Source: Oceanobacillus luteolus | Lineage (GTDB): Bacteria > Bacillota > Bacilli > Bacillales > Amphibacillaceae | Direction: 5' to 3' | DNA: 64,000 nucleotides | NCBI RefSeq assembly: GCF_023715655.1 | Contig: NZ_JAMBON010000005.1 | Location: forward strand, 62,001-126,000 | Part shown: piece after piece, positions 7,903 through 19,074 of the stretch | Layout of the letters: every line of letters starts with the position of its first letter | Numbering within the stretch: position 1 is the stretch's first letter | The notes under the pieces: model-generated | Seen by the model: the letters and a program-made list of their open reading frames with translations, nothing else | Told to the model about the DNA's origin: nothing | Databases searched by the model: none | Program-made: the position numbers and the translations under genes

Positions 7903-9573
7903 TTAAACAATTTGATAAACACGCGCTTCATAAGGACGAAAAGTCATTGCATCAAATGTTTCAACACCAAGTTCCATCTCATAGTTACTTAATAACAGTT
8001 TCCCTTGTTTCCCAACCAATTTCTTAGGGGGTTCAACTTCTGCATTATGTCCAAATAAATTCGTTAGGATCACATAAGTCTGTTCTTTTGAAGTGCGCAA
8101 ATAAGCAAAAATCTCATCATGTTCCTCTAAAATGAGCTTATAGCTGCCATATATAAGAGTTTGGTTCCCTCTGCGCAATTCTATTAACTTTTTATAGTAA
8201 TGAAAAATAGATTCAGGATTTTTCAATTCCGCTTCTACATTAATTTCTGTATAATTTGGGTTTACTTTCAACCATGGTGTTCCGGTTGAGAAGCCACCGT
8301 TCATCTCACGGTTCCATTGCATCGGTGTTCGTGAGTTATCACGGCCACTCTTCCAAATGATTTTCATTACCTCTTCATGACTCTTCCCTGCAGCCCGCTC
8401 CTCTTTATAGAGGTTTTTAATCGCAACGTCATTATAATCTTCGATAGATTCAAAACTAACATTCGTCATGCCAATTTCTTGTCCCTGATATATAAACGGT
8501 GTCCCTTGCATCAAGAAATACATTGTTGCAAAGCTTTTCGCTGATTTTTCCCTTAACGTTGTATCATTTCCCCATGTTGAAACGGAACGAGGTTGATCAT
8601 GGTTCTCCAGAAATAACGCATTCCATCCAATGCCATCGAGACCTGTTTGCCATTTGCTCAGAGTTTGCTTGAGACCATGAATATCGAGTCCCCCTGTTGC
8701 ACTTTTCCCCCATAGATCTAAGTGTTCAAATTGGAAGATCATATTAAAATAACCATTTTCTTCGCCAACCCATGCGTCAGCCTGCTCTACAGAGACTCCG
8801 TTTGCTTCTCCAACGGTCATGATGTCATACTTGTCGAATGTTTCTTTTTTTAATTCTGTTAAAAACACTTCAATTCCAGGACGATTCATGTGGCCTTCAT
8901 AGGAAGGGACATACTTCTTCTTATCAGGATTCGGCATATCAGGGAAACCGGGAATTTTTTTTATATGTGATATTGCATCTACACGAAAACCATCTATCCC
9001 TTTATCCAGCCACCAATTCACCATTTTGTACAAATCTTGACGTACACTCGGATTTTCCCAATTTAAGTCAGGCTGTTTACGTGAGAAGACATGCATATAA
9101 TATTCTCCCGTCTCCTTATCATATTCCCAAACAGAGCCGCCAAATATGGACTCCCAGTTATTAGGTGCCTTGCCATCCTTTCCAGGGTGCCAAATATAAT
9201 AATCACGGTATGGATTATCCTTGGATGACCGAGATTCGATGAACCACTCGTGCTCATCCGAAGTATGGTTGATGACAAGATCCATAATCAATTTCATCCC
9301 ACGCTTATGAACTTCATCCAGTAATTCGTTAAAATCCTCCATCGTTCCGAATTCAGGTGAAATTCCTTGGTAATCACTTATATCGTAGCCATTATCATCG
9401 TTCGGTGACGGGTAAATTGGTGATATCCAAATCACATCAATTCCCAACTGCTGCAAATAATCCAGCTTGGTTATGATCCCTTGAATATCTCCAATACCGT
9501 CTCCATTTGAATCCATAAAGCTTCTTGGATAAACTTGATAAGCTACTGCTTCCTTCCACCAATTACTTCTCAT
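7903..9573 (-). CDS. malL: GH13 alpha-glucosidase (oligo-1,6-glucosidase/maltase type)
   Basis: The 556-residue cytoplasmic product has a full-length GH13 catalytic barrel and C-terminal beta domain. The catalytic residues appear as Asp199 (DGFRVDAIS), Glu256 (MTVGEANG) and Asp326 (LENHDQPR). It releases glucose from short maltodextrins or isomalto-oligosaccharides. Residue 200, after the nucleophile, is Ala. The classical Bacillus oligo-1,6-glucosidase has Val there, so alpha-1,4 preference is possible (inference from family knowledge). It is the last gene of the maltodextrin cluster on this strand, downstream of its LacI regulator. A GGAGGAAAACC site precedes the ATG. Confidence 0.92.
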   Translation of the reverse strand: MRSNWWKEAVAYQVYPRSFMDSNGDGIGDIQGIITKLDYLQQLGIDVIWISPIYPSPNDDNGYDISDYQGISPEFGTMEDFNELLDEVHKRGMKLIMDLVINHTSDEHEWFIESRSSKDNPYRDYYIWHPGKDGKAPNNWESIFGGSVWEYDKETGEYYMHVFSRKQPDLNWENPSVRQDLYKMVNWWLDKGIDGFRVDAISHIKKIPGFPDMPNPDKKKYVPSYEGHMNRPGIEVFLTELKKETFDKYDIMTVGEANGVSVEQADAWVGEENGYFNMIFQFEHLDLWGKSATGGLDIHGLKQTLSKWQTGLDGIGWNALFLENHDQPRSVSTWGNDTTLREKSAKSFATMYFLMQGTPFIYQGQEIGMTNVSFESIEDYNDVAIKNLYKEERAAGKSHEEVMKIIWKSGRDNSRTPMQWNREMNGGFSTGTPWLKVNPNYTEINVEAELKNPESIFHYYKKLIELRRGNQTLIYGSYKLILEEHDEIFAYLRTSKEQTYVILTNLFGHNAEVEPPKKLVGKQGKLLLSNYEMELGVETFDAMTFRPYEARVYQIV

Positions 9574-9642
9574 GGTTTTCCTCCTAAAGCTGTACTGTTT
9601 ATTATTTTTATTACTCGGTAAACCAACAGCTAAATGCGTACC

Positions 9643-10668
9643 TTAAGGTCGTTTATACGAACTTACCGAATCCCGGTAAATCACCTTATGCGGGATGATG
9701 ATTCGCTTTACCGGTTCTGATTTGTCTACCGTCTTTTCAATTAGAGCCTTAGCTGATTGTACCCCAAGTTCGTATATTTGAATATCAATCGTTGTTAATG
9801 CAGGTCTGGTGATCTCCGATAAATAAACATTATTAAAACTTACTAATGAAATATCCTCTGGAACACGAATTCCCGAATCTTCCAGCATGCCCAAAACTCC
9901 TAGGCTGATTAAATCATCACTGATGACAATTGCTGTCGGACGCTGTTTCAATGCGAGTAAACTTTCCACTGCTTCCCGTCCTGCTGATTTAAGAAATTCA
10001 GTATGGATGTGATAATCTTTTACGTCCTCTAATCCAGCTTCCTGCAGAGCGGTTTCATAGCCTTTCTCCCGATCTATCGTTACAAACAAATCACGCGCCC
10101 CACCGATAAAAGCAATCCGTTGATGACCTTGTGCTATAAGGTACTCTGTAATTTCCTTCCCTGCAGAAAAATTGTCGTTATCGACATGTGTTATCTCGTT
10201 CATATACTCGTACGGCTTCCCAACAATGACAAAAGGAAATTCGTTTTCCCTCAGGAAGTTGGTTATACGATCATCCATCCGTGAGTAGAGTAAGATCATG
10301 CCATCAACATATCTGCCATAGACCATCCGCTCTACTTCTGCAAAAATCTCATCCTCAGTTTGTCCGCTGGATAGCATCATCGTATATTGCTCTTTGTGAG
10401 TGACGGATCCAATCCCACGTAGTATTTCAGGGAAAAATGGATTTTGTAATGCCTTATCAGCAGACGATGGCAGAATGACACCAATCGCTTTGGTCGACTG
10501 GGCAACCAAATTCCGTGCGTGGATATTCGGATGATAACCTAATTCCTTCATCGCTTTCCGTACTTTCTTTTTCGTATCTGAACTTATCCTTGGATTATCG
10601 GCAATCACTCTAGAAACCGTAGAGGGTGACACACCTGTTGCCTTTGCTATGTCTTTAATTGTTACCAT
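9643..10668 (-). CDS. LacI-family regulator of the maltodextrin cluster
   Basis: The 341-residue product begins with a LacI helix-turn-helix and hinge (MVTIKDIAKATGVSPSTVSR, then GYHPNIHARNLV). A periplasmic-binding-protein-like effector domain follows (GVILPSS, VDGMILLYSR, RIAFIGGARD, PTAIVISDD, LTTIDIQIYELG). It resembles the MalR-type repressors that sit in maltose operons of Bacillales and lactic acid bacteria. It is encoded between the transporter genes and the alpha-glucosidase on the same strand. Palindromes of LacI type lie in the divergent mdxE/neopullulanase promoter region and are its likely operators. Confidence 0.9.
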   Translation of the reverse strand: MVTIKDIAKATGVSPSTVSRVIADNPRISSDTKKKVRKAMKELGYHPNIHARNLVAQSTKAIGVILPSSADKALQNPFFPEILRGIGSVTHKEQYTMMLSSGQTEDEIFAEVERMVYGRYVDGMILLYSRMDDRITNFLRENEFPFVIVGKPYEYMNEITHVDNDNFSAGKEITEYLIAQGHQRIAFIGGARDLFVTIDREKGYETALQEAGLEDVKDYHIHTEFLKSAGREAVESLLALKQRPTAIVISDDLISLGVLGMLEDSGIRVPEDISLVSFNNVYLSEITRPALTTIDIQIYELGVQSAKALIEKTVDKSEPVKRIIIPHKVIYRDSVSSYKRP

Positions 10669-10727
10669 TATTCTTTACACCCTCCTTTCCAAATTTCACT
10701 CTGTGTCATAAGCATTCCTGGCTCGAA

Positions 10728-11570
10728 TTATCCTTTCGTTGCCCCTGATGTTAAACCGGAGATCAAATAGCGTTGTAGCAGAAGGAAAACCAATGCAATC
10801 GGAATGGCAATTAATATGGCTCCTGCTGCAAAACGGGTAAAGTTTGTTGAAAATTGATCATTGATAAAACTATATAGTCCGAGTGCCAACGTATAGTTTT
10901 CCGGACTTGTAAGTACAATCCTTGGTAATAAGAAGTCCATAAAAGGTGCCATAAAGTTAAACAAAGCAACGACCGCTAAAATAGGCTTTGCTAATGGAAG
11001 CATGATGGTCCAGAAAACCTTCAAATGCCCAGCCCCATCAATCTTCGCCGCTTCATCCAACTCTTTTGGTATCGTATCAAAGTAACCTTTTACTAGCCAT
11101 GCATTAAATGGAATTTGACCACCGAGATAAACTAGCAGCAATCCCCATAGTGAATCCGTCAAGCCAATCGTATTCAACAGAATATAAATCGCTACCATCC
11201 CCATTAATGCCGGGAACATCTGCAATAATAAAAACAGGTATAAACCATATTTACGCCCTATAAATTTATATCGAGAAAAGGCGTATGCAATAAGCGACGT
11301 TATAATAACTGATCCAAGTGAATTTAGAATGGCAACGATTAAACTATTTTTATACCAGAGTAAATAATCACTCCGTGGATCCGTAAACAGCCATATATAG
11401 TGTTCTAATGTTGGATTAGATGGAAATAAATCTGTCACGAGCATATTTGTCCCGGGGTTTACACTCATCATAATAGCCCAAAATAATGGATAGCCGATAA
11501 TGATAAACATAATCAGGAAAAATAAATAGATTAACGTTACTTCAATTTTAGATTTAGTTTTTCTATTCAT
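10728..11570 (-). CDS. mdxG: MdxG-type maltodextrin ABC transporter permease
   Basis: The 280-residue product is a MalG-class inner-membrane permease with about six transmembrane segments. The cytoplasmic EAA loop is clear (DEAAKIDGAGHLKVFWTIMLP, about residues 173-193). Its start overlaps the stop of the preceding permease gene by one base (TGATG), which indicates translational coupling. It forms the channel with MdxF and takes substrate from MdxE. No ATPase gene is in the cluster; in Bacillus the shared ATPase MsmX, encoded elsewhere, serves this transporter. Confidence 0.93.
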   Translation of the reverse strand: MNRKTKSKIEVTLIYLFFLIMFIIIGYPLFWAIMMSVNPGTNMLVTDLFPSNPTLEHYIWLFTDPRSDYLLWYKNSLIVAILNSLGSVIITSLIAYAFSRYKFIGRKYGLYLFLLLQMFPALMGMVAIYILLNTIGLTDSLWGLLLVYLGGQIPFNAWLVKGYFDTIPKELDEAAKIDGAGHLKVFWTIMLPLAKPILAVVALFNFMAPFMDFLLPRIVLTSPENYTLALGLYSFINDQFSTNFTRFAAGAILIAIPIALVFLLLQRYLISGLTSGATKG

Positions 11571-12871
11571 CAGTAACGTTCCCCCTCATCTTTAAATGCT
11601 GCCGTTCTTCTAAACTGGAAGAATGCAAAGCCCATCACGATAAGTCCCATGATAATTGTAATCGCTGCAGCCATATTGTAATTATTTGTTTCAAACGTCA
11701 ATTTATAAACCCATGAAATTAAAATATCTGTACCTCCAGCATTTTGTCCACGAACAGCTGGATTTCCTTCATTGAACAGATAAATAATATTAAAGTTATT
11801 AAAGTTACCTGCATATTGCATGATAAGAAGAGGTGCAGTGGCAAATAGAACATGTGGAATCGTAATAAGTCTTAGCTTCTGCCATCTGGTTCCGCCATCC
11901 ACATCTGCTGCTTCGTACATATCAGCAGGAACACTTTGAAGTACCCCGGTAAATAATGCAAAGATAAAAGGAAAACCTAACCAGGTTTGAATCATGATTA
12001 ATGCAATCTTTGCCCAAAATGGATCGGACAGCCAAGGTATCATTATTTCAAAATGACTTAGTATATCTCGGTTGATCGCACCAAATGTGGGATTGAAAAG
12101 TGCTGAAAAAATTAAGATAGAAACGAATGCAGGCACAGCCCAAGGTAAAATAAGTACGGTTCGAATTGTTCGCTTAAATTTAATTCGCTTATCATTAACG
12201 AGTAAAGCTAAGAAAAAGCCGAGAATGATTTGTAATGTCGTTGCAACGACTGTCCAAACAATCGTCCAAGTAAATACACTTAAGAATGTATTCTTCCATA
12301 TATCGATATTAATGAGATCTGTAAAATTAGCAAACCCTACCCAACTCAATAGGTTCCTAGGTGGAGAATTATACTGATTATAATCAGTAAATGCTAATGC
12401 AAGCATAAATAATAGTGGCAGTACAACGATGAAAAGAAGCATTACCAAACCAGGCAAAATCAAAAAGTATGGAAAACCACGATCATAAAAGTTAGAAATC
12501 CCTTCTAACAAAGTGGGAATAGGTTTTCCTTCTTCTCTAGTTTTTGCATCTTTTCGTGCATCTAAAATATTGTATGCATAAATACATATCCCAAAGAAAA
12601 GGACTATCAATGAAATGAGACCTTGCAATAATAATTGAATGGAATGATGTTCACGAGGTATGGTTCCAAGAGTAAATAAACCCCAAATCCCGATATCTAT
12701 ATAGTCCCAAGTAGTAACCAAGAAAGAGATTGAAACGATCAGCAGTATGAATCCCTTTAATAATCTTCTATTATATAGTTGGCCTAATCCTGGAACCAAG
12801 ACGGATAATAACGTAGCAATATTTCGAGGTGCGCTTAGCCCAGTTTTCTTCTCCGCTTGATTATTCGTCAT
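11570..12871 (-). CDS. mdxF: MdxF-type maltodextrin ABC transporter permease
   Basis: The 433-residue product is a MalF-class permease. It carries an extra N-terminal hydrophobic region (about residues 15-120, including LVPGLGQLYNRRLLKG) before the core six helices, as is usual for Bacillus MdxF. The EAA loop is YEAADVDGGTRWQKLRLITIP. It pairs with MdxG. The gene follows mdxE after about 100 bases that contain a stem-loop, and ends in a one-base overlap with mdxG. Confidence 0.93.
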   Translation of the reverse strand: MTNNQAEKKTGLSAPRNIATLLSVLVPGLGQLYNRRLLKGFILLIVSISFLVTTWDYIDIGIWGLFTLGTIPREHHSIQLLLQGLISLIVLFFGICIYAYNILDARKDAKTREEGKPIPTLLEGISNFYDRGFPYFLILPGLVMLLFIVVLPLLFMLALAFTDYNQYNSPPRNLLSWVGFANFTDLINIDIWKNTFLSVFTWTIVWTVVATTLQIILGFFLALLVNDKRIKFKRTIRTVLILPWAVPAFVSILIFSALFNPTFGAINRDILSHFEIMIPWLSDPFWAKIALIMIQTWLGFPFIFALFTGVLQSVPADMYEAADVDGGTRWQKLRLITIPHVLFATAPLLIMQYAGNFNNFNIIYLFNEGNPAVRGQNAGGTDILISWVYKLTFETNNYNMAAAITIIMGLIVMGFAFFQFRRTAAFKDEGERY

Positions 12872-12926
12872 TTCTATTTCCCTCCTAAAACGAGTAGCTT
12901 AAAGACAGCAGCATTTCTCGAAAATA

Positions 12927-12955
12927 GTATATGGGAGCAAAGAGCCCCCATATAC
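12927..12955 (-). promoter_or_regulatory. Intra-operon stem-loop between mdxE and mdxF
   Basis: GTATATGGG (12927-12935) pairs perfectly with CCCATATAC (12947-12955). No U-run follows on the minus strand. Such hairpins after binding-protein genes commonly stabilise the upstream mRNA or reduce read-through, giving more binding protein than permease (inference). Confidence 0.6.
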
Positions 12956-12969
12956 CAGATCCATGTACT

Positions 12970-14253
12970 TTACTGGTTCGCACCAGATGCTTCAATATTG
13001 TCATTTATGGATTGGACAGCCTCATCTAGTACTTCGTCCACCGGCTCCCCTTTAGAGATAAAGCTTAAAGCATCATTGAATGGAGTCCAGACTTGCTGCA
13101 TTGCCGGTACATTCGGCATCGGCTCACCATAGTTTGTTTGCTCTGCAAATGCGGAATAAATTTCATCATCGGCAATGACTGGATTTTCAATTGCATCATG
13201 TCTTGGAGGCATTTCACCTGCCACTTCATAATAAATCATCGAGTTCTCTGCATTTGTAATGTATTTCATTAGATCCTGTGCCCATTCTTTATTCTCAGAG
13301 TAGTATGATAGCATGTAAGATTTTACTCCAACAAAGGATTTAGGACGCTCTCCATTATCAAGGACTGGTAATGGAACAACACCGAGATCATCACCTAATG
13401 CTTCAGCATATTCACGAGCCATCCAAGGTCCATTAATTACCGTCGCTACTTTTCCTTCTTTAAATAATCCATTCATAATATCCGGTGTTAAATCTTGTGG
13501 AATGTAACCTTCATCAAACCATGTCTTGACTAAATCTCCACCCTGCTTTGCACCTTCATTCGCAAGCCCAATATCGGTAATATCGTAGTTTTCTCCGTCA
13601 TTTGCAAAGACGTATGCTCCATATCCGGAGAAAAATGGGTAGACGAAATATAGATTAGCAGCTTCCATCAAGAAACCATATTTATCTTGTGATGCATCTG
13701 TAAAGTCAGCTGCGAGGGACATGATCTCTTCCATCTTTTCGGGTTCTGTTTCAACTAAAGATTTGTTATAATACATCGCATATGTTTCCATGACAGCTGG
13801 GAATCCCCAATAATCACCGTCAAATGTAACAGCTTCTTTTGCAATATCTGTATATTCGGATTCTGCTTCACCCAAATCAACGGGGTCAACTAATCCACGA
13901 AGTGCTAAATCTCCAATTCTATCATGCGGTTGGAAAATGATATCTGGACCATTACCAGCTGGACCTTCCACATCTAATTTTTCAACTTGTTCCAACATGT
14001 CCACTGGGACAAGCTCAACTTCTATTCCTGTTTCTTCAGTATATTTATTTGTAATTTCCTCCATCGCCGTTTGTTGCTTCTCTTCTGCATTCATCCAAAG
14101 CGTTAATGATTCAGGCTTCTCCGGCATGTCCCCTTCTGATGCGCCCTCTCCACTGGTATCTCCATCAGTCGGCTCTGCGTCGTCTGGACCGCATGCTGCA
14201 AGTAACCCAACAATCAACAATAAAGCAAAAGCATAACGTAACCATTTACTCAT
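12970..14253 (-). CDS. mdxE: MdxE-type maltodextrin-binding lipoprotein
   Basis: The ATG at 14253 is chosen over an upstream in-frame ATG because a GGGAGGT site precedes it and the product then begins with a proper signal peptide (MSKWLRYAFALLLIVGLLAACG, lipobox Cys21). The 427-residue product has an acidic linker after the Cys and a type I extracellular binding domain of the maltose class (TLWMNAEEKQQTAMEEI, GPDIIFQPHDRIGDLA, NGPWMAREYAEALG, GVKSYMLSYYSENKEWA). It captures maltodextrins outside the cell for MdxFG. It is the first gene of the minus-strand operon and is divergent from the neopullulanase gene. Confidence 0.93.
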   Translation of the reverse strand: MSKWLRYAFALLLIVGLLAACGPDDAEPTDGDTSGEGASEGDMPEKPESLTLWMNAEEKQQTAMEEITNKYTEETGIEVELVPVDMLEQVEKLDVEGPAGNGPDIIFQPHDRIGDLALRGLVDPVDLGEAESEYTDIAKEAVTFDGDYWGFPAVMETYAMYYNKSLVETEPEKMEEIMSLAADFTDASQDKYGFLMEAANLYFVYPFFSGYGAYVFANDGENYDITDIGLANEGAKQGGDLVKTWFDEGYIPQDLTPDIMNGLFKEGKVATVINGPWMAREYAEALGDDLGVVPLPVLDNGERPKSFVGVKSYMLSYYSENKEWAQDLMKYITNAENSMIYYEVAGEMPPRHDAIENPVIADDEIYSAFAEQTNYGEPMPNVPAMQQVWTPFNDALSFISKGEPVDEVLDEAVQSINDNIEASGANQ

Positions 14254-14304
14254 TTCATTGACCTCCCCAAAGTTTTGATATCTCAATGACGCATGCAACA
14301 TTAG

Positions 14305-14316
14305 GCAATCGTTTGC
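14305..14316. promoter_or_regulatory. LacI-type operator-like site upstream of mdxE
   Basis: GCAATCGTTTGC matches the palindrome GCAAACGTTTGC with one mismatch. It lies about 50 bases upstream of the mdxE start codon. A LacI-family repressor or CcpA could bind; the linked LacI gene makes the former likelier. Confidence 0.5.
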
Positions 14317-14512
14317 ACAATCATTGTACTTTAAATTATACACACCTTTACTGAAAGCGCAATCATATTTTCGTTTTTTCATAACATTTTCTTACCTACT
14401 ATCTATAATGACGGTTACAAACCTATCAAATTAGTGTTAAACTATTAAATAACATCGATGATTTATCAGGAACTAGAAATATAACTCTATCTAATCAAAT
14501 GCACAGATACGT

Positions 14513-14524
14513 GCAAACGTTTGA
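14513..14524. promoter_or_regulatory. LacI-type operator-like site upstream of the neopullulanase gene
   Basis: GCAAACGTTTGA is a near-perfect LacI-type palindrome around a central CG. It sits about 20 bases before the TTG start at 14546, just ahead of the ribosome binding site. With the site at 14305 it brackets the divergent promoters, an arrangement suited to joint repression. Confidence 0.55.
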
Positions 14525-14533
14525 ATAATATAG

Positions 14534-16321
<1,788 letters not shown>

Positions 16322-16345
16322 ATAAAAGTTCAATATCAACAATAA

Positions 16346-16390
16346 AACACCACCTCTAGGATACTGAAACCTCGAGGTGGTGTTATAAGA
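16346..16390. terminator. Bidirectional terminator between neopullulanase and motB
   Basis: AACACCACCTC (16346-16356) pairs with GAGGTGGTGTT (16374-16384). A-rich sequence on the left and ATAAG on the right suggest use mainly by the converging motAB transcript as well as the neopullulanase transcript. Confidence 0.75.
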
Positions 16391-16411
16391 AACATAATTT
16401 CTACAATCCGC

Positions 16412-17176
16412 TTATTTTTTATTTAGAGTGATTAGTATCTCAACCCGTCTATTCTTCTGACGGTTTTCTTCCGTTGAATTTGGAACAGCTGGTTTATACT
16501 CTCCATATCCTTTCGCACTAAACATCGTCGGATCCAGTTTTTCATTTTCAAGCATAAGCTTCATGAAATTGACGGCCCTAGCGACACTAAGCTCCCAGTT
16601 CGAAGCATATGAGCTGTTCGAGATCGGAATATCATCCGTATGTCCACTAACAATGACTTCATGCGGCGGATCGAAGTAAAGAAGCTCTGCAACCTCTTCC
16701 GCTGTCTGCTTTGCATGCTCTTTTACTTCGGAACTGCCTTTATCGAAAAACACATCGTCGACAATAGTCAGCTTCAAGCCTTCCTCTGAGAGTGCTGTTT
16801 GGAATTTTTCTTCCAACTCATGCTCCTCGATATAGGTGTCGATGCTCTCTTTCATTTGCTCTAATGGTGGTCGATCAGAAGTCCCTTCATCAGGAACCTC
16901 GCTTTCATCAGAATGTTCTTTTGGAATAGGTTTTTCATCGGATTCATTATCGTTCACCGGTGTCTTTCTAGGTAACTCCTCTTCCAGTATTCCAGCACCA
17001 CCTAGCGAGAACTCACCACGAAATACTTGTGCCAGCTTCTCATATTTTTGGGAATCCACTTCACTGGCGGCAAACAAAATGATAAATAGTGCGAGTAGAA
17101 GGGTGAGCATATCAGAATAAGGAAGTAGCCAGGATTCACTAATTTCCGTCCGCTTTTTCTTTTTTCTCCTACTCAT
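16412..17176 (-). CDS. motB: MotB, flagellar stator protein
   Basis: The 254-residue product has a basic N-terminus, then one transmembrane helix with the conserved ion-binding aspartate (WLLPYSDMLTLLLALF, Asp22). An acidic, flexible linker follows (about 65-110), then a C-terminal OmpA-like peptidoglycan-binding domain (VDDVFFDKGSSEV, IVSGHTDDIPI, NWELSVARAVNFM, SAKGYGEYKP, NRRVEI). It anchors the MotA-MotB stator to the cell wall and couples ion flow to flagellar rotation. Its start overlaps the end of motA by 8 bases. Whether protons or sodium are used cannot be decided from sequence alone. Confidence 0.93.
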   Translation of the reverse strand: MSRRKKKKRTEISESWLLPYSDMLTLLLALFIILFAASEVDSQKYEKLAQVFRGEFSLGGAGILEEELPRKTPVNDNESDEKPIPKEHSDESEVPDEGTSDRPPLEQMKESIDTYIEEHELEEKFQTALSEEGLKLTIVDDVFFDKGSSEVKEHAKQTAEEVAELLYFDPPHEVIVSGHTDDIPISNSSYASNWELSVARAVNFMKLMLENEKLDPTMFSAKGYGEYKPAVPNSTEENRQKNRRVEILITLNKK

Positions 17177-17951
17177 ATGAATTCTCCTGTTTCAACTCGC
17201 CCGCTTCCTTCTCAGAAAGGAAAGCGTTCAGTTTCTCCACCATCATGGAACGGGAATGACCATAAGCCAACGAAACGATACCTTCTATAATCAACTCTTT
17301 TTGTTGTACTTCCTTTTTAGACTTCTCCCGTAATTTGTTCGCAAAGGGATGCCATAACACATACCCCGTAAAAATCCCCAACAACGTCGCAATGAATGCA
17401 GAAGAAATCGCATATCCCAAAGCATCTGTATCAGACATATCAGCTAATGCCGCAATAAGTCCTACTACTGCACCTAGTACCCCTAATGTTGGAGCATATG
17501 TACCAGCTTGCGTAAACACGCCTGCCCCTTCCTCATGCCTTTCTTCCATTGCTTCTATTTTCTTTATCAGAACATCTTTTATGTACTCTGTTTCCTGTCC
17601 ATCCACCATCATTTGAATCCCACTGGATATGTAAGGGTCATTGATGGATTCTATTTCTCTTTCCAATGCGAGCAAACCTTCTTTCCTTGTCAGATCAGCC
17701 CACTCACCAAATTGTTGAATCAATGCTTTGTTGTCCAATTTCTGTTCTGTAAATAATATCCGAAAAAATGACGGGACTTTTCGAATCGTGCTTGCAGGGA
17801 AAGCTATCATTACTGATGCTACTGTTCCGAGAATAATTACAAGGATAGCCGCCAGATTGAATAAGGCTGATAAGCTCACACCTTTTAATATCATCCCTAA
17901 TCCAATTGCAAGTAAACCAATTAGCAATCCGATTATCGTCGTTAAATCCAA
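17169..17951 (-). CDS. motA: MotA, flagellar stator protein
   Basis: I place the start at a TTG (17951) because AGGTGG lies six bases upstream. A TTG five codons further upstream would bury that site. The 260-residue product starts MDLTTIIGLL as in Bacillus MotA and has four membrane segments (about 4-22, 32-52, 150-172 and 180-202). It contains the conserved cytoplasmic EGLLALE region and the APTLGVLGAVVGLIAAL helix. It forms the ion channel of the stator with MotB, encoded next. Flagellar sigma-D control is suggested by a matching upstream promoter. Confidence 0.93.
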   Translation of the reverse strand: MDLTTIIGLLIGLLAIGLGMILKGVSLSALFNLAAILVIILGTVASVMIAFPASTIRKVPSFFRILFTEQKLDNKALIQQFGEWADLTRKEGLLALEREIESINDPYISSGIQMMVDGQETEYIKDVLIKKIEAMEERHEEGAGVFTQAGTYAPTLGVLGAVVGLIAALADMSDTDALGYAISSAFIATLLGIFTGYVLWHPFANKLREKSKKEVQQKELIIEGIVSLAYGHSRSMMVEKLNAFLSEKEAGELKQENSYE

Positions 17952-18096
17952 AGATATCCACCTCAATTGCGATATATTTTAAGTTTGATTGTTTTCCAAT
18001 TAACAACCCGGTCTTTTGCCCTATATCTTTTATCGGGATAATTCGGTGGATATCAAGGTATATTTTAAACGTAGAATGTTCTGTATTTTGAGAAGT

Positions 18097-18124
18097 ATAT
18101 CGATGCAAAGTTTATTTGTCTTTA
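18097..18124 (-). promoter_or_regulatory. Candidate sigma-D (flagellar) promoter of motAB
   Basis: Read on the minus strand, TAAA and ATCGATAT are separated by 16 bases, close to the Bacillus sigma-D consensus TAAA-N15-GCCGATAT. The position gives a leader of about 145 bases before motA. The match is imperfect in the -10 element. Confidence 0.4.
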
Positions 18125-18232
18125 TTTAAGACTTTCACTTACATGAAATGGATAAAGAACACCAACTAAAAAGTTGACGTTTCCTTAACCTACTTTATAA
18201 CTAGATCAGCAATATGTTTTTCTAATCTGTTA

Positions 18233-18730
18233 TTAAAGTCTTCCATTACTTCGAGCCATACTCCGGTTATACAGTTTCGTAACAACAAGTAACCCAAGCA
18301 TAGCACCGGATACACTACTGACTAGAAAAGCTGGGATAAAAGCAAATGCACCAACAGAAGAACCCATAAAAACATGGGCAAACGGAACCGCAAACAATGC
18401 GCCAATTATGCCGCTTCCGATACCTTCACCTACAGCAGCAAGTGACCTCTTCTCCGTTTTTTTATAAAGTACTCCAGCCAAGAACGCCCCAACCATTGCA
18501 CCTGGAAACGCCAGGAATGTTCCAAGTCCGAGCATATTGCGTAATAAACTGATCATAAACGCAATGACAACAGCCGGGCCCGGCCCCAATGCAACAGCCG
18601 CCATGACATTGATGGCATGCTGCACTGGATACGCTCTTGCCACTCCTGCCGGGAACCAAATCAATTGCGCGCTGATTGTGCCAATCGCAATAAAAACTGC
18701 CATGGTAGTGATCAAACGTGTTTTATTCAT
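18233..18730 (-). CDS. thiW: ThiW, predicted ECF-type S component for a thiamine precursor
   Basis: The 165-residue product is a hydrophobic protein with about five to six membrane segments (TTMAVFIAIGTIS, VQHAINVMAAVALGPGPAVVIAFMI, LGTFLAFPGAMVGAFLAGVLY). It matches the ThiW family of energy-coupling-factor substrate-binding subunits, which are linked to uptake of a thiazole precursor of thiamine. It stands alone behind a TPP riboswitch, so expression rises when thiamine pyrophosphate is scarce. The energising ECF A and T subunits are not in this window and are presumably shared from elsewhere. Confidence 0.88.
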   Translation of the reverse strand: MNKTRLITTMAVFIAIGTISAQLIWFPAGVARAYPVQHAINVMAAVALGPGPAVVIAFMISLLRNMLGLGTFLAFPGAMVGAFLAGVLYKKTEKRSLAAVGEGIGSGIIGALFAVPFAHVFMGSSVGAFAFIPAFLVSSVSGAMLGLLVVTKLYNRSMARSNGRL

Positions 18731-18765
18731 CCTTTCACCTCCACTTTATAGGGAACCAAAGAAAT

Positions 18766-18915
18766 AAAAAAGCCAGATCCATAGGACCTGACGGCAGAAA
18801 AAAGTATGAGAATTTACCTCACTACTTCCCTCCGCTGGTACTAACCAGATCAGGTCGATAAGAGTCGGAAAGAATAGCCTTTCCTCTCAGCCCGCATTGT
18901 AGGCACCCCTAGTAG
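18766..18915 (-). ncRNA. TPP riboswitch with terminator, upstream of thiW
   Basis: Read on the minus strand from 18915, the THI-box landmarks occur in order: GGGGUGCC, GGCUGAGA, then ACCUGAUCUGGUUAGUACC and GCGGAGGGAAG (to about 18821). A terminator-like hairpin follows (CAGGUCC/GGAUCUG with one wobble pair, 18766-18796), ending in a run of U before the thiW ribosome binding site. TPP binding should therefore terminate transcription. Confidence 0.93.
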
Positions 18916-19074
18916 TTTTAAAGCTTATTAGATTCGTGATAAGCTTACCAAATGTAGTGAGTATGTCAACTATGAAAATTCGCATATATTAGATTAATGG
19001 TCGTCTACTCGAGTAAAAAGTTCTCATCATAATAAAAATACAAAACTAGCTAAAATCATTAACCTTAATTACAC

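Noticed and set aside
12872-12969. True terminator between mdxE and mdxF
   Set aside because: The hairpin has no U-run and the permease genes lack another promoter that I can see, so partial attenuation or RNA stability is likelier.
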